Shown piece after piece: positions 1 through 9,490 of a stretch of 64,000 bases of DNA. Positions within the stretch are counted from its first letter, which is position 1. Each line of letters begins with the position of its first letter. The position numbers and the translations under genes were made by a program. The stretch is from Desulfuromonas soudanensis (GTDB lineage Bacteria; Desulfobacterota; Desulfuromonadia; Desulfuromonadales; WTL). The notes under the pieces were generated by a model, which saw only the letters and a list, made by a program, of their open reading frames with translations, did no database searches and had not been told where the DNA came from. The stretch covers positions 3,472,001 through 3,536,000 of the forward strand of contig NZ_CP010802.1 of assembly GCF_001278055.1 (NCBI RefSeq), read 5' to 3'.

Positions 1-1431
1 GCCGACGTGGTGATCTACGACTATCTGGCCAATCCGCACTTTCTCGACGCCGCACCTCCCGACGCCGAGCGGATCTACGTCGGCAAGCGCAAGGGGGTGC
101 ACCACCTCCCCCAGGAAGAGATCAACGCCCTCCTCGTGGAAAAGGCCCGCCAGGGGAAGTCCGTGGCCCGGCTCAAGGGAGGGGACCCCTACGTCTTCGG
201 CCGCGGGGGGGAGGAGGCGCTGCACCTGCACCGCGCAGGGGTTGCCTTTGAGGTGATTCCGGGGGTGACCTCCAGTTTTGCCGCCGCCGCCTATGCCGGG
301 ATTCCCCTGACCCACCGCGACTTCACCACCAGCCTCGCCCTGGTCACCGGCCACGAAAACCCCGAGAAGAAACTCTCCAGCCTCGACTGGGAAAAGCTCG
401 CCACCGGCGTCGGCACCCTCGTCTTCTACATGGGGATGGCCAACCTCCCCCTCATCGCCGGGGAGCTCATGGCCCACGGCCGCGCAGCCGGCACGCCGGT
501 GGCGGTGATCCGCTGGGCCACCACCCCGCGTCAGGAGACTTTGGTCGCCACCCTCGGCACCCTGGTGGAGAAGGTCCGCCAGAGCGGGATCAAGCCGCCG
601 GCCATCATCATCGTCGGCGAGGTAGTCGGCCTGCGGGACGAGCTGCGCTGGTTCGACAACCGCCCCCTCTTCGGCAAACGGATTCTGGTCACCCGGAGCG
701 CCGAGCAGGCAGGAAGTTTCTCGGCGCTCCTCGAAGAGCAGGGGGCCGAGGCTTTGGCCTGCCCGGTGATCGAGATCTACCCCTCCTCCGACACCACCGA
801 GCTTGATGACGCCATCGCCGCCCTCTCCGGCATCGACTACCTGATCCTGACCTCGGCCAACGCGGTGCAGGCCTTTTTTACCCGCCTTGCGGCCTGTAAA
901 AAGGACGTCCGGGCCCTGCACGGGGTGACGGTGGCGGTCGTCGGCCCGAAGACCGCCGAGGCCCTGGCTCTCTACGGACTCAAACCCGACCTGGTGGCCC
1001 GGGACTTCCGCGCCGAAGGGGTCCTCCAAATCCTCAACGAACACGGAGTGAACGGCAAACGGATTCTCTACCCCCGCGCCGAACTGGCCCGGGAGCTGAT
1101 CCCGAAGGAACTCGCCGCCGCCGGAGCCGAGGTCCTCGCGCCCGTCGCCTATTGCAGCAGACTGCCGGCCGACGGCGAACGGATCCGCGAGGTACTCCTT
1201 GCCGGGGATATCGACGCCATCACCTTCACCGCCTCCTCCACCGTCGACAACTTCGTCGCCCTTATCGGCACCGATGCATCCGCCCTGGTTGGCGAGATAC
1301 CGCTCTTTTCCATCGGGCCTCTGACCTCGCAGACCATGGTCCGGCACGGATTGACCGTCGCCGCCGAGGCGGACCCCTCAACCCTCGAGGCGATGGTCGA
1401 GACGATGGTTTTGCATTTTTCTCAGGGGTGA
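1..1431 (+). CDS. cobA-hemD: Uroporphyrinogen-III C-methyltransferase / uroporphyrinogen-III synthase fusion, 5' truncated
   Basis: The protein enters the window already open (first residues ADVVIYDYLAN), so a short N-terminal piece lies upstream. Residues ~1-215 are a SAM-dependent uroporphyrinogen-III methyltransferase with RLKGGDPYVFGRGGEE, IPGVTSS and TGHE motifs. Residues ~220-474 are a HemD-type uroporphyrinogen-III synthase (KRILVTR, LTSANAVQAFF, FTASSTVDNF). The fusion makes uroporphyrinogen III from hydroxymethylbilane and methylates it towards sirohaem and cobalamin, in the cytoplasm. This fused form is common in Desulfuromonadales and Firmicutes. hemB follows on the same strand after a 216-bp gap holding an inverted repeat element. 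Confidence 0.95.
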   Translation, partial: ADVVIYDYLANPHFLDAAPPDAERIYVGKRKGVHHLPQEEINALLVEKARQGKSVARLKGGDPYVFGRGGEEALHLHRAGVAFEVIPGVTSSFAAAAYAGIPLTHRDFTTSLALVTGHENPEKKLSSLDWEKLATGVGTLVFYMGMANLPLIAGELMAHGRAAGTPVAVIRWATTPRQETLVATLGTLVEKVRQSGIKPPAIIIVGEVVGLRDELRWFDNRPLFGKRILVTRSAEQAGSFSALLEEQGAEALACPVIEIYPSSDTTELDDAIAALSGIDYLILTSANAVQAFFTRLAACKKDVRALHGVTVAVVGPKTAEALALYGLKPDLVARDFRAEGVLQILNEHGVNGKRILYPRAELARELIPKELAAAGAEVLAPVAYCSRLPADGERIREVLLAGDIDAITFTASSTVDNFVALIGTDASALVGEIPLFSIGPLTSQTMVRHGLTVAAEADPSTLEAMVETMVLHFSQG

Positions 1432-1450
1432 TGCGCAAGGAAAGGCGTTC

Positions 1451-1555
1451 ACCACAGAGACACAGAGACACTGAGGAAAAACGCTAAGGTCACTACCGAG
1501 GGAAACAACAAATAACATCAAGACCCTACCTCTGTGTCCTCTGTGTCTCAGTGGT
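1451..1555. repeat. Octamer-based inverted repeat element A
   Basis: The left arm (1451-1476) is three octamers, CACAGAGA, CACAGAGA and CACTGAGG, preceded by AC. The right arm (1530-1555) is the inverted copy and ends CTCAGTGGT. The two arms could fold into a long imperfect hairpin. It lies between cobA-hemD and hemB and is one of several related elements in this window. Confidence 0.8.
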
Positions 1556-1564
1556 AATCTTTTT

Positions 1565-1592
1565 TTGCCAAGCTCTCAAGTTCAGATATATT
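1565..1592 (+). promoter_or_regulatory. Candidate sigma-70 promoter of hemB
   Basis: TTGCCA (1565-1570) and TATATT (1587-1592) are separated by 16 bp. They lie about 55 bp before the hemB start, which has a strong GGAGGTGA ribosome-binding site. Confidence 0.45.
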
Positions 1593-1647
1593 CAGGCGAA
1601 ACTGTCCCGACAGCAAATCCGAAACCCTTCACCACCGGAGGTGACCC

Positions 1648-2622
1648 ATGTTCTTCCCCGAATACCGAGCCCGCCGCCTGCGCCGCAACGACACCATGCG
1701 CCGCATGGTCCGCGAGACCCATCTGCGGGTCGACGACCTGATCTACCCGATGTTCTCCGCCTTCGGCAAGAACATCAAAAAAGAGATCGTCTCCATGCCG
1801 GGGATTTTTCAGCAGTCCATCGAGCACATCGTCGCCGAGGCCCGAGAGGTTCATGCCCTCGGCATCCCGGCGGTGATCCTCTTCGGCATTCCCGAGACCA
1901 AGGACGCCGTCGGCCAGGACGCCTACAGCGAGACCGGCATCATCCAGGAGACGATCCGCGCCATCAAGGCGGCGGTTCCTGAGCTGACGGTGATCACCGA
2001 CGTCTGCCTCTGCGAGTACACCGATCACGGCCACTGCGGCGTCATCAAGAACGGCGACGTGGACAACGACGCCACCCTCCAGCTCCTCGCCGCCGAGGCC
2101 CTCTCCCATGCCCGCGCCGGCGCCGACATCGTCGCCCCCAGCGACATGATGGACGGACGGGTGGCGGCGATCCGCGAAATTCTCGATGCCAACGACTTCT
2201 CCCACATCCCGATCATGAGCTACGCCGTCAAGTACGCCAGCGCCTACTACGGCCCCTTCCGCGACGCCGCCGAGAGCACCCCCCAGTTCGGCGACCGCAG
2301 AAGCTACCAGATGGACCCGGCCAACCGCCGCGAGGCCTTCCGCGAGGCGGCCCTCGACGTCCAGGAGTGCGCCGACTTCCTCATGGTCAAGCCGGCCCTT
2401 GCCTACCTCGACATTCTCCGCGACATCAAGGAACGCTTCGACCTGCCGCTGGTCGCCTACAACGTCTCCGGCGAATACAGCATGATCAAGGCCGCCGCCG
2501 CCAAGGGGTGGATCGACGAGGAACGGGTGATGATGGAGACCCTCCTCGGCATGAAGCGCGCCGGCGCCGATTTGATCATCACCTATCACGCCAAGGATGC
2601 AGCGAAGGTGCTCAACAGGTAG
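1648..2622 (+). CDS. hemB: Delta-aminolevulinic acid dehydratase (porphobilinogen synthase)
   Basis: Condenses two 5-aminolevulinate molecules to porphobilinogen, the first common tetrapyrrole step, feeding the fused enzyme upstream. The length (324 aa) is normal. The cysteine cluster [14 protein letters not shown] indicates a zinc-type active site. The two Schiff-base lysine regions are present ([17 protein letters not shown] and [12 protein letters not shown]), as is the YNVSGEYSM substrate loop. The ATG has a clear upstream GGAGGTGA. A high haem demand would suit the multihaem cytochrome encoded near the other end of the window. Confidence 0.97.
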   Translation: MFFPEYRARRLRRNDTMRRMVRETHLRVDDLIYPMFSAFGKNIKKEIVSMPGIFQQSIEHIVAEAREVHALGIPAVILFGIPETKDAVGQDAYSETGIIQETIRAIKAAVPELTVITDVCLCEYTDHGHCGVIKNGDVDNDATLQLLAAEALSHARAGADIVAPSDMMDGRVAAIREILDANDFSHIPIMSYAVKYASAYYGPFRDAAESTPQFGDRRSYQMDPANRREAFREAALDVQECADFLMVKPALAYLDILRDIKERFDLPLVAYNVSGEYSMIKAAAAKGWIDEERVMMETLLGMKRAGADLIITYHAKDAAKVLNR

Positions 2623-2721
2623 CCCCTTACCCCTGCCTGGCTGTTCCCCGGCTCAGAGAAGACAACCCCTCTGAGCCTCTGCTATACTTTTGGGGCAGGG
2701 TTTGCCGGACGAGAGGGGATC

Positions 2722-3417
2722 ATGGAAAAGGGACCCCAGGAACAGAAACTGACCCACGCCGAGACCATCACCGCCCTGTCCCACTACTACCGGGCCGAGA
2801 GCGCGCGCAGCCTCGCCTGGCGGGAGCGCCTCGACCGCACCACCAACTGGGCGGTGGGGACCACGGCGGCTTTTCTCGGCTTCGGCTTCTCCCACCCGGA
2901 GATCACCCATGCCTTTTTCCTTTTCGGCCTGGCGATCACCTACATCCTCCTCTACGTCGAGGCGCGCCGTTACCGCTTCTACGACGCCTACGAGTACCGG
3001 GTGCGGCTGCTGCATCAGAACTTCATCTACGGCGTCCTCACCGGCCGCCTCGATCTCAAGGAGGGGTCCTTCTGGCTTGCCGAACTCGCCTCGGACCTCC
3101 TTCATCCCCAGTACAAGATGGGGCGCGTTTATGCCCTCGGACGCCGGCTGCGGGCCAACTACATCTACCTCTTTGCCGTCCTGCTCGCCGGCTGGCTGCT
3201 GAAAATCAAGCTTCACCCCACTCCCGCCCTCACCTGGCGGCAGTATCTCGAACAGGGAGCCCTGGGGGCGATCCCGGCCTGGGCCGTCTTTTTCTTCATG
3301 GCCCTCTTCATCGCCCACCTCGTCCACCTCCTGGCCGTCGGCCGCCCCCGACTGGGGGGCCGGGACATCCTGTACACGGCGGGTCCGCAGCACCCCCCTC
3401 CCGAGGAACTCCCCTGA
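2722..3417 (+). CDS. DUF2270-like integral membrane protein of unknown function
   Basis: 231 aa. Residues ~1-45 are a charged cytoplasmic part (ETITALSHYYRAESARSLAW), followed by two close hydrophobic helices (~50-90). A middle segment with YRFYDAYEYRVRLLHQNF precedes two more helices (~150-170 and ~190-215). The ALSHYYRAE opening and helix layout match predicted membrane proteins of the DUF2270 group. No catalytic residues are recognisable. The start has GAGAGG eight bases upstream. It sits between hemB and an M16 peptidase, 30 bp before the latter, so the two may be co-transcribed. The function is unknown. Confidence 0.7.
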   Translation: MEKGPQEQKLTHAETITALSHYYRAESARSLAWRERLDRTTNWAVGTTAAFLGFGFSHPEITHAFFLFGLAITYILLYVEARRYRFYDAYEYRVRLLHQNFIYGVLTGRLDLKEGSFWLAELASDLLHPQYKMGRVYALGRRLRANYIYLFAVLLAGWLLKIKLHPTPALTWRQYLEQGALGAIPAWAVFFFMALFIAHLVHLLAVGRPRLGGRDILYTAGPQHPPPEELP

Positions 3418-3447
3418 AGCAACTTTCCTTTTTTTTGATCGGAGCTT

Positions 3448-4743
3448 ATGAGCGAATTTTACAGAGACACCCTGGCCAACGGACTGCGGGTGGTGACCGT
3501 GGAAATGCCCCACCTCCACAGCGCCGAGATGGTCTGCTATGTCCGGGCCGGCGGACGCCACGAGACGGCAACGCTTGCCGGAATCTCCCACTTTCTCGAA
3601 CATATCGTCTTTCGCGGCACCACCGACTACCCGAGCAGCTTCGAGCTAGAGCGCGCCTTCGAGGAAATCGGCGGCGCCGTCAACGCCTCCACCGACTCGG
3701 AGATCACCTGCTTCCATTCCCGCCTCCACCCCTCCCGCCTCGCCGAGGGGGCGGCCCTCTTCGCCTCGATGCTGCTGCGCCCCCGCTTCGCCGAGGTCGA
3801 ACTCGAGCGGCGGATTATCCTCGAAGAAGCCCTGGAAGACGTCAACCAGAAGGGGGAGGAAATCAGTCCCGACAACCTCACCGCCCGGATGTTGTGGCCC
3901 GACCATCCTCTGGGAATGCCGACCATCGGCACCCGGGAATCGATCAGTCGCATCACCGAAGGCGACCTGCGCGCCTATCATGCCGCCCGCTACTCCCCCG
4001 CCGAGACGGTGGTCGCCGTCACCGGAAATCTGAAACGGGCCGAGGCGGTGGCGGCGGTGGCGGCGGCCTTCGGCGACTGGGCGCAGGCCGCCCGGCAATC
4101 GGAGATTCCCGTCCCCCCTTCGAGAGAAGAGACGACGGCTCAGGCCACCTGGGTCAGGGATTCGGACTCCCAGGTCAACGTCCAGTTCGCCTTCCGCATG
4201 CCGGGACGCCGCGACAGGCGTTCGGTGGCGCTGCGGGTCCTGCGCTTCATCCTCTCCTGGGGGGGGACCTCCCGGTTGATGCTGCGCCTGCGCGAAACCC
4301 TGGGACTGACCTACAGCGTCGAGGCCAATCTCTCTCTCTTCGAGGAATGCGGCTGTTTCACCATCGACCTCTCCCTGGCGCCCAACAACCTGGTGCAGGC
4401 GGTCCGGGAGGTCCTGGCCATCGTCGAAGATCTCTGCACCAAACCGGCCGGCGACGAGGAACTCCAGCGCGTGGTCAGGAGCTATCGGTACGATCTCGAC
4501 TTCAGCCGCGACCATACGGAGGACATGTCCGTGCGCTACGGCTGGGGGGAACTGGTCGATCACCTGCGGACCCTGGAGCAGGACCGGAAGGATATCGCCG
4601 CCATCACTCCGACACTCCTGCTGGAGACGGCCCGCAGCCTCTTTCTCCCCGGCGACCTCAAGCTGGCCGTGGTCGGCCCCTTTCGCGCCGCCGACCGCAA
4701 GGCGGTGGAGAAAATTCTCGAAGGCTTTCGCAAACAGGGTTAA
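3448..4743 (+). CDS. M16 family zinc metallopeptidase (pitrilysin/processing-peptidase type)
   Basis: 431 aa, the usual single-chain length of bacterial M16B peptidases. The inverted zinc motif HxxEH is intact (H48-F-L-E51-H52), followed by an acidic helix (RRIILEEALEDVNQKGEE) expected to give the third ligand. The C-terminal inactive-like domain carries the R/Y substrate pocket region (SRLMLRLRETLGLTYSVEA). No signal peptide is visible, so it is probably cytoplasmic or peripherally associated. In related bacteria this family clusters with pnp and dut; that context is absent here. Confidence 0.88.
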   Translation: MSEFYRDTLANGLRVVTVEMPHLHSAEMVCYVRAGGRHETATLAGISHFLEHIVFRGTTDYPSSFELERAFEEIGGAVNASTDSEITCFHSRLHPSRLAEGAALFASMLLRPRFAEVELERRIILEEALEDVNQKGEEISPDNLTARMLWPDHPLGMPTIGTRESISRITEGDLRAYHAARYSPAETVVAVTGNLKRAEAVAAVAAAFGDWAQAARQSEIPVPPSREETTAQATWVRDSDSQVNVQFAFRMPGRRDRRSVALRVLRFILSWGGTSRLMLRLRETLGLTYSVEANLSLFEECGCFTIDLSLAPNNLVQAVREVLAIVEDLCTKPAGDEELQRVVRSYRYDLDFSRDHTEDMSVRYGWGELVDHLRTLEQDRKDIAAITPTLLLETARSLFLPGDLKLAVVGPFRAADRKAVEKILEGFRKQG

Positions 4744-4768
4744 GAGGAGCGGGGACCAAGACACGCCC

Positions 4769-4870
4769 TTCAACGCGGAGACGCAGAGAAGGGGAGGAGA
4801 GTCAAAAACAGGGGTGAATTTCTGATCGGATTTTCTCTCCGCCTCGCCATTCTCAGCGACTCTCCGTTGA
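4769..4870. repeat. Octamer-based inverted repeat element B
   Basis: The left arm starts TCAACGCGGAGACGCAGAGA, octamers of the form CGCRGAGA. The right arm (~4836-4870) is an inverted diverged copy (GACTCTCCGTTGA at its end). It occupies the gap between the convergent M16 peptidase and sigma-54 regulator genes, before the shared terminator. Confidence 0.65.
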
Positions 4871-4904
4871 GAAGGTAAAAATTCCCCTGGAGTCGGGATC
4901 ACAG

Positions 4905-4943
4905 CAAAGAGCCCGGGACGGTCAGACCGTCCCGGGCTCTTTG
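4905..4943. terminator. Bidirectional intrinsic terminator
   Basis: A perfect 17-bp stem (arms 4905-4921 and 4927-4943) with loop TCAGA. T-rich or A-rich tracts flank both ends. It lies between the convergent M16 peptidase and sigma-54 regulator genes. Confidence 0.88.
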
Positions 4944-4964
4944 TTTACCTGTATCGGCTTGTCC

Positions 4965-7787
4965 TCAGCCGATGCGGATCGTCTTGTAGAGAAAGTTCTT
5001 GAACTTGTAGAAGCTGCGCCGGTCGTCGTCGTGGTCGCTGGCCGGATCGCAGGCGCGCAGGGCCAGGGCGACCTTGGGCATGCTTGTCCCGCCCTTGTTT
5101 TTGGCCAGATCGATGATGGCGGCGACGACGTCCCGGGAGATGCGGTTTTCGCTGTAGGGGGCATACACCCCGTCCCAGAAATCCACCTCCCCCCGGCCGA
5201 TGGCGGCGAAGATTTCCTGGGCGAGCTGACCGGTGAGCTTTTCCGCCGCACCTTCCTCGACCCGGGCCCCGAGATTCTCCAGGGCCCGACGGATATCCTC
5301 CTCGCTGATGACCGGCGCCGTGCGAAAGAAGAGGGCCCGCAGCAGAATACTGCGCAGCTCGCGGATATTGCCGGTGTAGTGATGGCGGGCCAAAAGATTC
5401 TGCGCGTTGCGGGTAATCGGCGGCGTGTCTTCCTCCCCCTCTTCCGGTTTCTTGTAGACCCGGAAGAGCTTCCCCATGAAGTGGGTGGCCAGATCGGGAA
5501 TGTCCTCGCGACGCTGGTTTAAAGAGGGGACCTCGACGGTCAGTTCCGAGAGGCGGTGGTAAAGGTCTTCTCGGAACAGACCCTGCTCGATGAGCTTGCC
5601 GAGATTTTTGTTGGTGGCGGCGATGAAGAGGACCCGGGCATAGCGGGTCTGGTTGTCGCCGAGACGCACGAAGCCGCCGTTGTCGAGAAAGCGCAGGAGC
5701 TGCACCTGGGTCTTGGGATCGGCGTCGCCGATCTCGTCGAGAAAAACCACCCCGCCGTGTGCCTCTTCGAGGATCCCCTTGCGGTCGGCGTGGGCACCGG
5801 TATAGGCGCCGCGCTTGTGGCCGAAGAGTTCCGAGTAGGTCAGCTCGCCGCTGTAGGCGGCGATATTGGTCTTTTTCACCGGCAGCTCGCCGCGCCCCTT
5901 GAACTTGACCTGGTAGATCTCGTTGAGCCGGGAGAAGATGTTGTTGAAGAGAAACTCCTTGCCGCTGCCGGTCTCTCCGGTGATGAGGATCGAGGGGAGA
6001 CCGAGGGTCGCCTCCTGGACGTCGGTCGTGTTCCAGGTGGCGATGCGATTGAAGATCGGCGGAGTGATTCGCTGGATGAATTCCACCAGGTCGTTGGCCT
6101 TGGGCGAATTGCCGATGATATTGCCGAGCTTGTAGGAGGAGATTTTCGGGTCCTTGTAGCCGACATCGGAGCGCAGGCGGTTGACTTCGGTGGTGAGCTT
6201 TTCGATGCGCTGCAGGTCGGACATGTAGCGGGCGATCATCCGTTCGATGATGAGCAGGATCCGCTTGTGCTCGTCGGTGAAATGGTGGGGCCTCTGACTG
6301 TCGAGGCAGATCACCGCCAGGACCTCGTCGTCGCGCACCACCGGGATGGCGATCTCGCTCTTGATCACCTCGGTGATCTCCCGGTAGAAACCGCCGTTGC
6401 GCTTCTCCTCGGCGGTGTCGTCCACCCGCTGGGGACGCCCGGTATGGGCGACATAGCCGGTCAGGCTGCGCTCCTCGGGGGGGAGATTTTTGCCGCCGAT
6501 CCGGATCGGCGGAATATTCTTCTTCATCCACTCCTTGCTCTTGGCCCCCACCAGGCGCCCGTCGGGCTCCTCGACCACCAGCCAGCGCTCCCCGCCGTGC
6601 TCGCGGACCAGGGCGATACTCCCGGTGTCGGCGCCGATGAGCTCGGTGGCCTTGGAGAGGATCCGGGTCAAAAAGGGCTGGACCCCTTCGAAGCGCTCCT
6701 GCAGCAGGTCGTTGATTTCCGAGAGGACCTGGATCTCCATGTGCTCGTCGCCGATCTCCTGAATGACCCGCTGGGCCATTTCGGCGTGCGCTTCGAGAAG
6801 CCCCTTTTCGAAGTCGTTGAAGATGTGATTTTCCGTGGTGTAGTAGTTGACCAGGCAGATCACCCTCCGGGTGAGGGGTTCGTAGCGGGGCACCACATAG
6901 AGGGACTTGAGCCCCAGCTGCTCGGTGAGATAGCGCTTCTGCAGCGGCTCGGAGGGGAGGTCGGGGATATAAAGCGGGGAGAGGAGGGTGTCGTCGATGA
7001 TCACTCCCGAGCTGTTGATGTACCGCGACAGCAGCGACTCCCCCGCTCCGAGGCTGATCAGCCGCTCGTCCTCGTAAAGGAGCTTGGCCTCTTTCTCCTC
7101 CGAGTAGGAGGCGAGGATCTGCAGCCCCTCCTCGCCGGCTCCGGGAGCCAGGGGTGAGGGGACGAGGACCGAGGCCAGGGAGAGCTTGTCGATCAGGCGC
7201 ACGGCCGACTTGACCATGGTGAAGGCCGCCTCCTTCTTCTTCGCCTCGTCGACCCGGCGGGCCATGACGATCTGCTGGTGGTACTTGCGGGCGTGATCGA
7301 TGAGCGGCAGAACCTCGGCGAGAAACCCCTTGAGCCTCTGGCGCTGGCTGTCGGTGGGGATCTGCCCTTTGCGGCTGCTGTCGACGCACAGCACCCCCAC
7401 CGAGCGTCCCTGGTGAATGAGGGGGAGATGGTAGCTGGCGCGGATGGCAAAGCGTTCGGCCAGCTCCCGGACCTGGGGATAGGAGACCGTGGTGGCGTCC
7501 TCGATCTGGGCCTCCTCCTGGGTCACGTAGACCCGGGAAACGAGAAAACCCGTGTTGTTGATGGGAAAGGAGCGCTCGCGGATGGCCCGGGCCTGGAGCC
7601 CGGTGGCGGCGGCGCAGACCAGGCTGCCGACGGTGAGGTCTTCGAGGTAGACCCGGCAGCGGTTGCGGGTGGTGATCAGGCTGATCGCCTCGACCAGGAC
7701 GTGCAGGATGTCCTCGAGATTTTCCTTGCCGTAGTTGCGAATCTTGTCGGTGATCTGCGCCAGGCGCTGGTCGATGGCGATATCCAT
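4965..7787 (-). CDS. Sigma-54-dependent transcriptional activator with several GAF domains
   Basis: 940 aa. The N-terminal ~530 residues contain about three GAF-like sensory modules (around 25-165, 190-350 and 370-530). The AAA+ sigma-54 interaction domain follows, with Walker A GETGSGKE (~605), the sigma-54 loop as GAYTGA (~659, Tyr for the usual Phe), Walker B VVFLDEIGD (~680) and an RxDLYHRL-type arginine region. The last ~50 residues resemble a Fis-type helix-turn-helix interrupted by an acidic stretch (DPASDHDDDR). No receiver domain is present, so it probably senses a small molecule through GAF. A strong sigma-70 promoter precedes it. Targets may include the sigma-54-like sites at 50.5 and 59.2 kb, but that is inference. 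Confidence 0.9.
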   Translation of the reverse strand: MDIAIDQRLAQITDKIRNYGKENLEDILHVLVEAISLITTRNRCRVYLEDLTVGSLVCAAATGLQARAIRERSFPINNTGFLVSRVYVTQEEAQIEDATTVSYPQVRELAERFAIRASYHLPLIHQGRSVGVLCVDSSRKGQIPTDSQRQRLKGFLAEVLPLIDHARKYHQQIVMARRVDEAKKKEAAFTMVKSAVRLIDKLSLASVLVPSPLAPGAGEEGLQILASYSEEKEAKLLYEDERLISLGAGESLLSRYINSSGVIIDDTLLSPLYIPDLPSEPLQKRYLTEQLGLKSLYVVPRYEPLTRRVICLVNYYTTENHIFNDFEKGLLEAHAEMAQRVIQEIGDEHMEIQVLSEINDLLQERFEGVQPFLTRILSKATELIGADTGSIALVREHGGERWLVVEEPDGRLVGAKSKEWMKKNIPPIRIGGKNLPPEERSLTGYVAHTGRPQRVDDTAEEKRNGGFYREITEVIKSEIAIPVVRDDEVLAVICLDSQRPHHFTDEHKRILLIIERMIARYMSDLQRIEKLTTEVNRLRSDVGYKDPKISSYKLGNIIGNSPKANDLVEFIQRITPPIFNRIATWNTTDVQEATLGLPSILITGETGSGKEFLFNNIFSRLNEIYQVKFKGRGELPVKKTNIAAYSGELTYSELFGHKRGAYTGAHADRKGILEEAHGGVVFLDEIGDADPKTQVQLLRFLDNGGFVRLGDNQTRYARVLFIAATNKNLGKLIEQGLFREDLYHRLSELTVEVPSLNQRREDIPDLATHFMGKLFRVYKKPEEGEEDTPPITRNAQNLLARHHYTGNIRELRSILLRALFFRTAPVISEEDIRRALENLGARVEEGAAEKLTGQLAQEIFAAIGRGEVDFWDGVYAPYSENRISRDVVAAIIDLAKNKGGTSMPKVALALRACDPASDHDDDRRSFYKFKNFLYKTIRIG

Positions 7788-7827
7788 GGGATGTGAGTCC
7801 TTGCTGAGTAGATTAATGACACAGGGG

Positions 7828-7857
7828 AGTATAGACCGCCGGGCGCCCTGCTGTCAA
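7828..7857 (-). promoter_or_regulatory. Sigma-70 promoter of the sigma-54 activator gene
   Basis: On the minus strand there is a consensus -35 TTGACA (7852-7857), an 18-bp spacer and -10 TATACT (7828-7833). It lies about 40 bp upstream of the start codon at 7787. Confidence 0.75.
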
Positions 7858-7884
7858 AGAGAGAGAGGTCGCGGCAATTGCACC

Positions 7885-7913
7885 TTGCATTCCCCTCCTT
7901 TTATTTCTACACT
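7885..7913 (+). promoter_or_regulatory. Candidate sigma-70 promoter of the RCK/antiporter pair
   Basis: TTGCAT (7885-7890), a 17-bp spacer and TACACT (7908-7913) lie 43 bp before the start at 7957. The spacer is pyrimidine-rich. Confidence 0.5.
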
Positions 7914-7956
7914 TGGGCACCCGGGCCCCGCCCGCCCCGTCTTCAGCGAGGAAACC

Positions 7957-9441
7957 ATGGCAAACGGCACCTGCATCATCATCGGCCTCGGCAACATCGG
8001 CCTGCAACTCATCAAGATGCTCTCCCGGGACTTCGCCCTGGTCTGCATCGACGGCAATCAGAAGACCCTCGACACCGCCCTCGAGCTGCGCGGCGACTCC
8101 CTGACCGTCATCCAGGGGGACGCCACCAGCCGCCTGGTGCTGGAGCGGGCCGGGGTCGCCGAGGCGGACACGGTGCTGATCACCACCACCACCGAGGCGG
8201 TCAACATCGAGGTGGCGCGCATCCTCCACGAACACTTCCAGGTTCCGCGGGTCGTCTCCATCGGCATCACCCAGAAGGGGATCGAACAGCTCGAGTCCCT
8301 GGGCGTGGAGGTGGAGAGCATCTTCACCGTCAGCGCCACGGGGCTGCGCAACCGCATGGAGCACAAGACCAAGGCGGTGCACGGGATCGGCCTCGGCAAG
8401 GGGGAAATCCTCGAGGTCGAGGTTCATCCCCACTCGCGCCTGGCCAACAAGCCGCTGGCCGCCCTCCACCCCAAGAGCTGGCACGTCGGCATCGTCTACC
8501 GGGAAGGGAACATCCTGATCCCCGGCGGCGACACGATCCTGCGCCCCAAGGACAAGGTGGTCATCCTCGGCGATCCCAAGGTCTTGCGCACCGTCACCGA
8601 CCTCCTCACCTTCCGCTTCACCCTCTTTCCCCTCGAATACGGCGACACCCTGGTGGCCCTCTTCACCAACGGCGAGGAGGAGTTCTTTCTCGAGGAGATC
8701 GCCTACCTTCTGAGCGTTTTCCCCCTCAAAAACGCCATGTTCCTCCTCCCTCCCGACTCGGACGCCCTGGCCGAACGTCTGCGGAACCTGGAAGAAACGC
8801 GCACCCTGCAGGGACTCCACATCGAGGAAATTCCCGCCGGTCCGGTCATCGAAACCCTTCGCGTCATTCAGCAAAGCCTCGGCCGGCGCGTGGCGATCAT
8901 AGTTCTCCCCAAGGAGGCGACCGTGCGCACCTCCTGGGGAGGGCTGAAAAACCCCCGGGGGAAGAGATTTCTGCGCAACCTCTCCGATGCCTTCGGCTGC
9001 CCGGTGCTCCTGGCCGGCGGCTCCTTCCCCTATGCCCGGGTGGCCGTCCCCTGTATCGACAGGGACTCCCTGCAGCACGCCCTGGAGACGACTCTCGAAA
9101 TGTCCTCGGCCATAAGCTACCAGATTGAAACCCTCTTCGTCGGACTCTCCCGCTACATCGGCTCCGAGGACGAAGCCTCGGCCCTCGACGAAATGAAAAA
9201 AACCGTCTCGGATCTCAGCCTCGTCTACAAGACGAGCATTCGCAACAGCGAGCTGCAGGGAAACCCCATCAAGGAATTGACCGAAGCCCTGGTGGAGCAT
9301 AACCTGATGGTCAACGACATCGGCAGCTGGCGCACCGGCACCTGGCTTGCCTCCCTGCTGCAGCCCGATGTCGCCTGGGAGACCGTGCGCCGCACGCCGC
9401 TGTCGACCCTGCTCATCCCGCCGATGGAGATCATCGCCTGA
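7957..9441 (+). CDS. TrkA/RCK NAD-binding regulatory protein with C-terminal extension
   Basis: 494 aa. Residues 1-~120 form a Rossmann RCK_N (TrkA-N) domain with GLGNIG and the acidic residue of VCIDGN, typical of NAD(H) binding. Residues ~130-210 form an RCK_C domain (ILEVEVHPHSRLANKPL, RPKDKVVILG). The remaining ~280 residues are not a standard TrkA region. They look like an alpha/beta fold, possibly a universal-stress-type module (AIIVLPKEATVRTSW, PVLLAGGSFPYARVAVP). The start was chosen at the ATG after AGCGAGGAAACC; earlier in-frame codons give non-homologous sequence. It lies 49 bp upstream of a CPA2 antiporter, which it probably gates. Confidence 0.85.
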   Translation: MANGTCIIIGLGNIGLQLIKMLSRDFALVCIDGNQKTLDTALELRGDSLTVIQGDATSRLVLERAGVAEADTVLITTTTEAVNIEVARILHEHFQVPRVVSIGITQKGIEQLESLGVEVESIFTVSATGLRNRMEHKTKAVHGIGLGKGEILEVEVHPHSRLANKPLAALHPKSWHVGIVYREGNILIPGGDTILRPKDKVVILGDPKVLRTVTDLLTFRFTLFPLEYGDTLVALFTNGEEEFFLEEIAYLLSVFPLKNAMFLLPPDSDALAERLRNLEETRTLQGLHIEEIPAGPVIETLRVIQQSLGRRVAIIVLPKEATVRTSWGGLKNPRGKRFLRNLSDAFGCPVLLAGGSFPYARVAVPCIDRDSLQHALETTLEMSSAISYQIETLFVGLSRYIGSEDEASALDEMKKTVSDLSLVYKTSIRNSELQGNPIKELTEALVEHNLMVNDIGSWRTGTWLASLLQPDVAWETVRRTPLSTLLIPPMEIIA

Positions 9442-9490
9442 GGCGCTGTGAACCGCCCCCTTTCCACCCTGCTCCCTTCAGGACTCCGAC

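Noticed and set aside
2650-2677. GGCTCAGAG/CTCTGAGCC hairpin after hemB
   Set aside because: A 9-bp stem with a 10-nt loop and no T-run; too weak to call as a terminator.
2367-4817. Very long open frames antiparallel or frame-shifted to known genes (also at 4945-7389, 5556-7157, 17044-19653, 54697-57279)
   Set aside because: These are shadows caused by high GC content. Their translations are low-complexity Arg/Pro/Gly- or Asp/Gly-rich and overlap well-supported genes.
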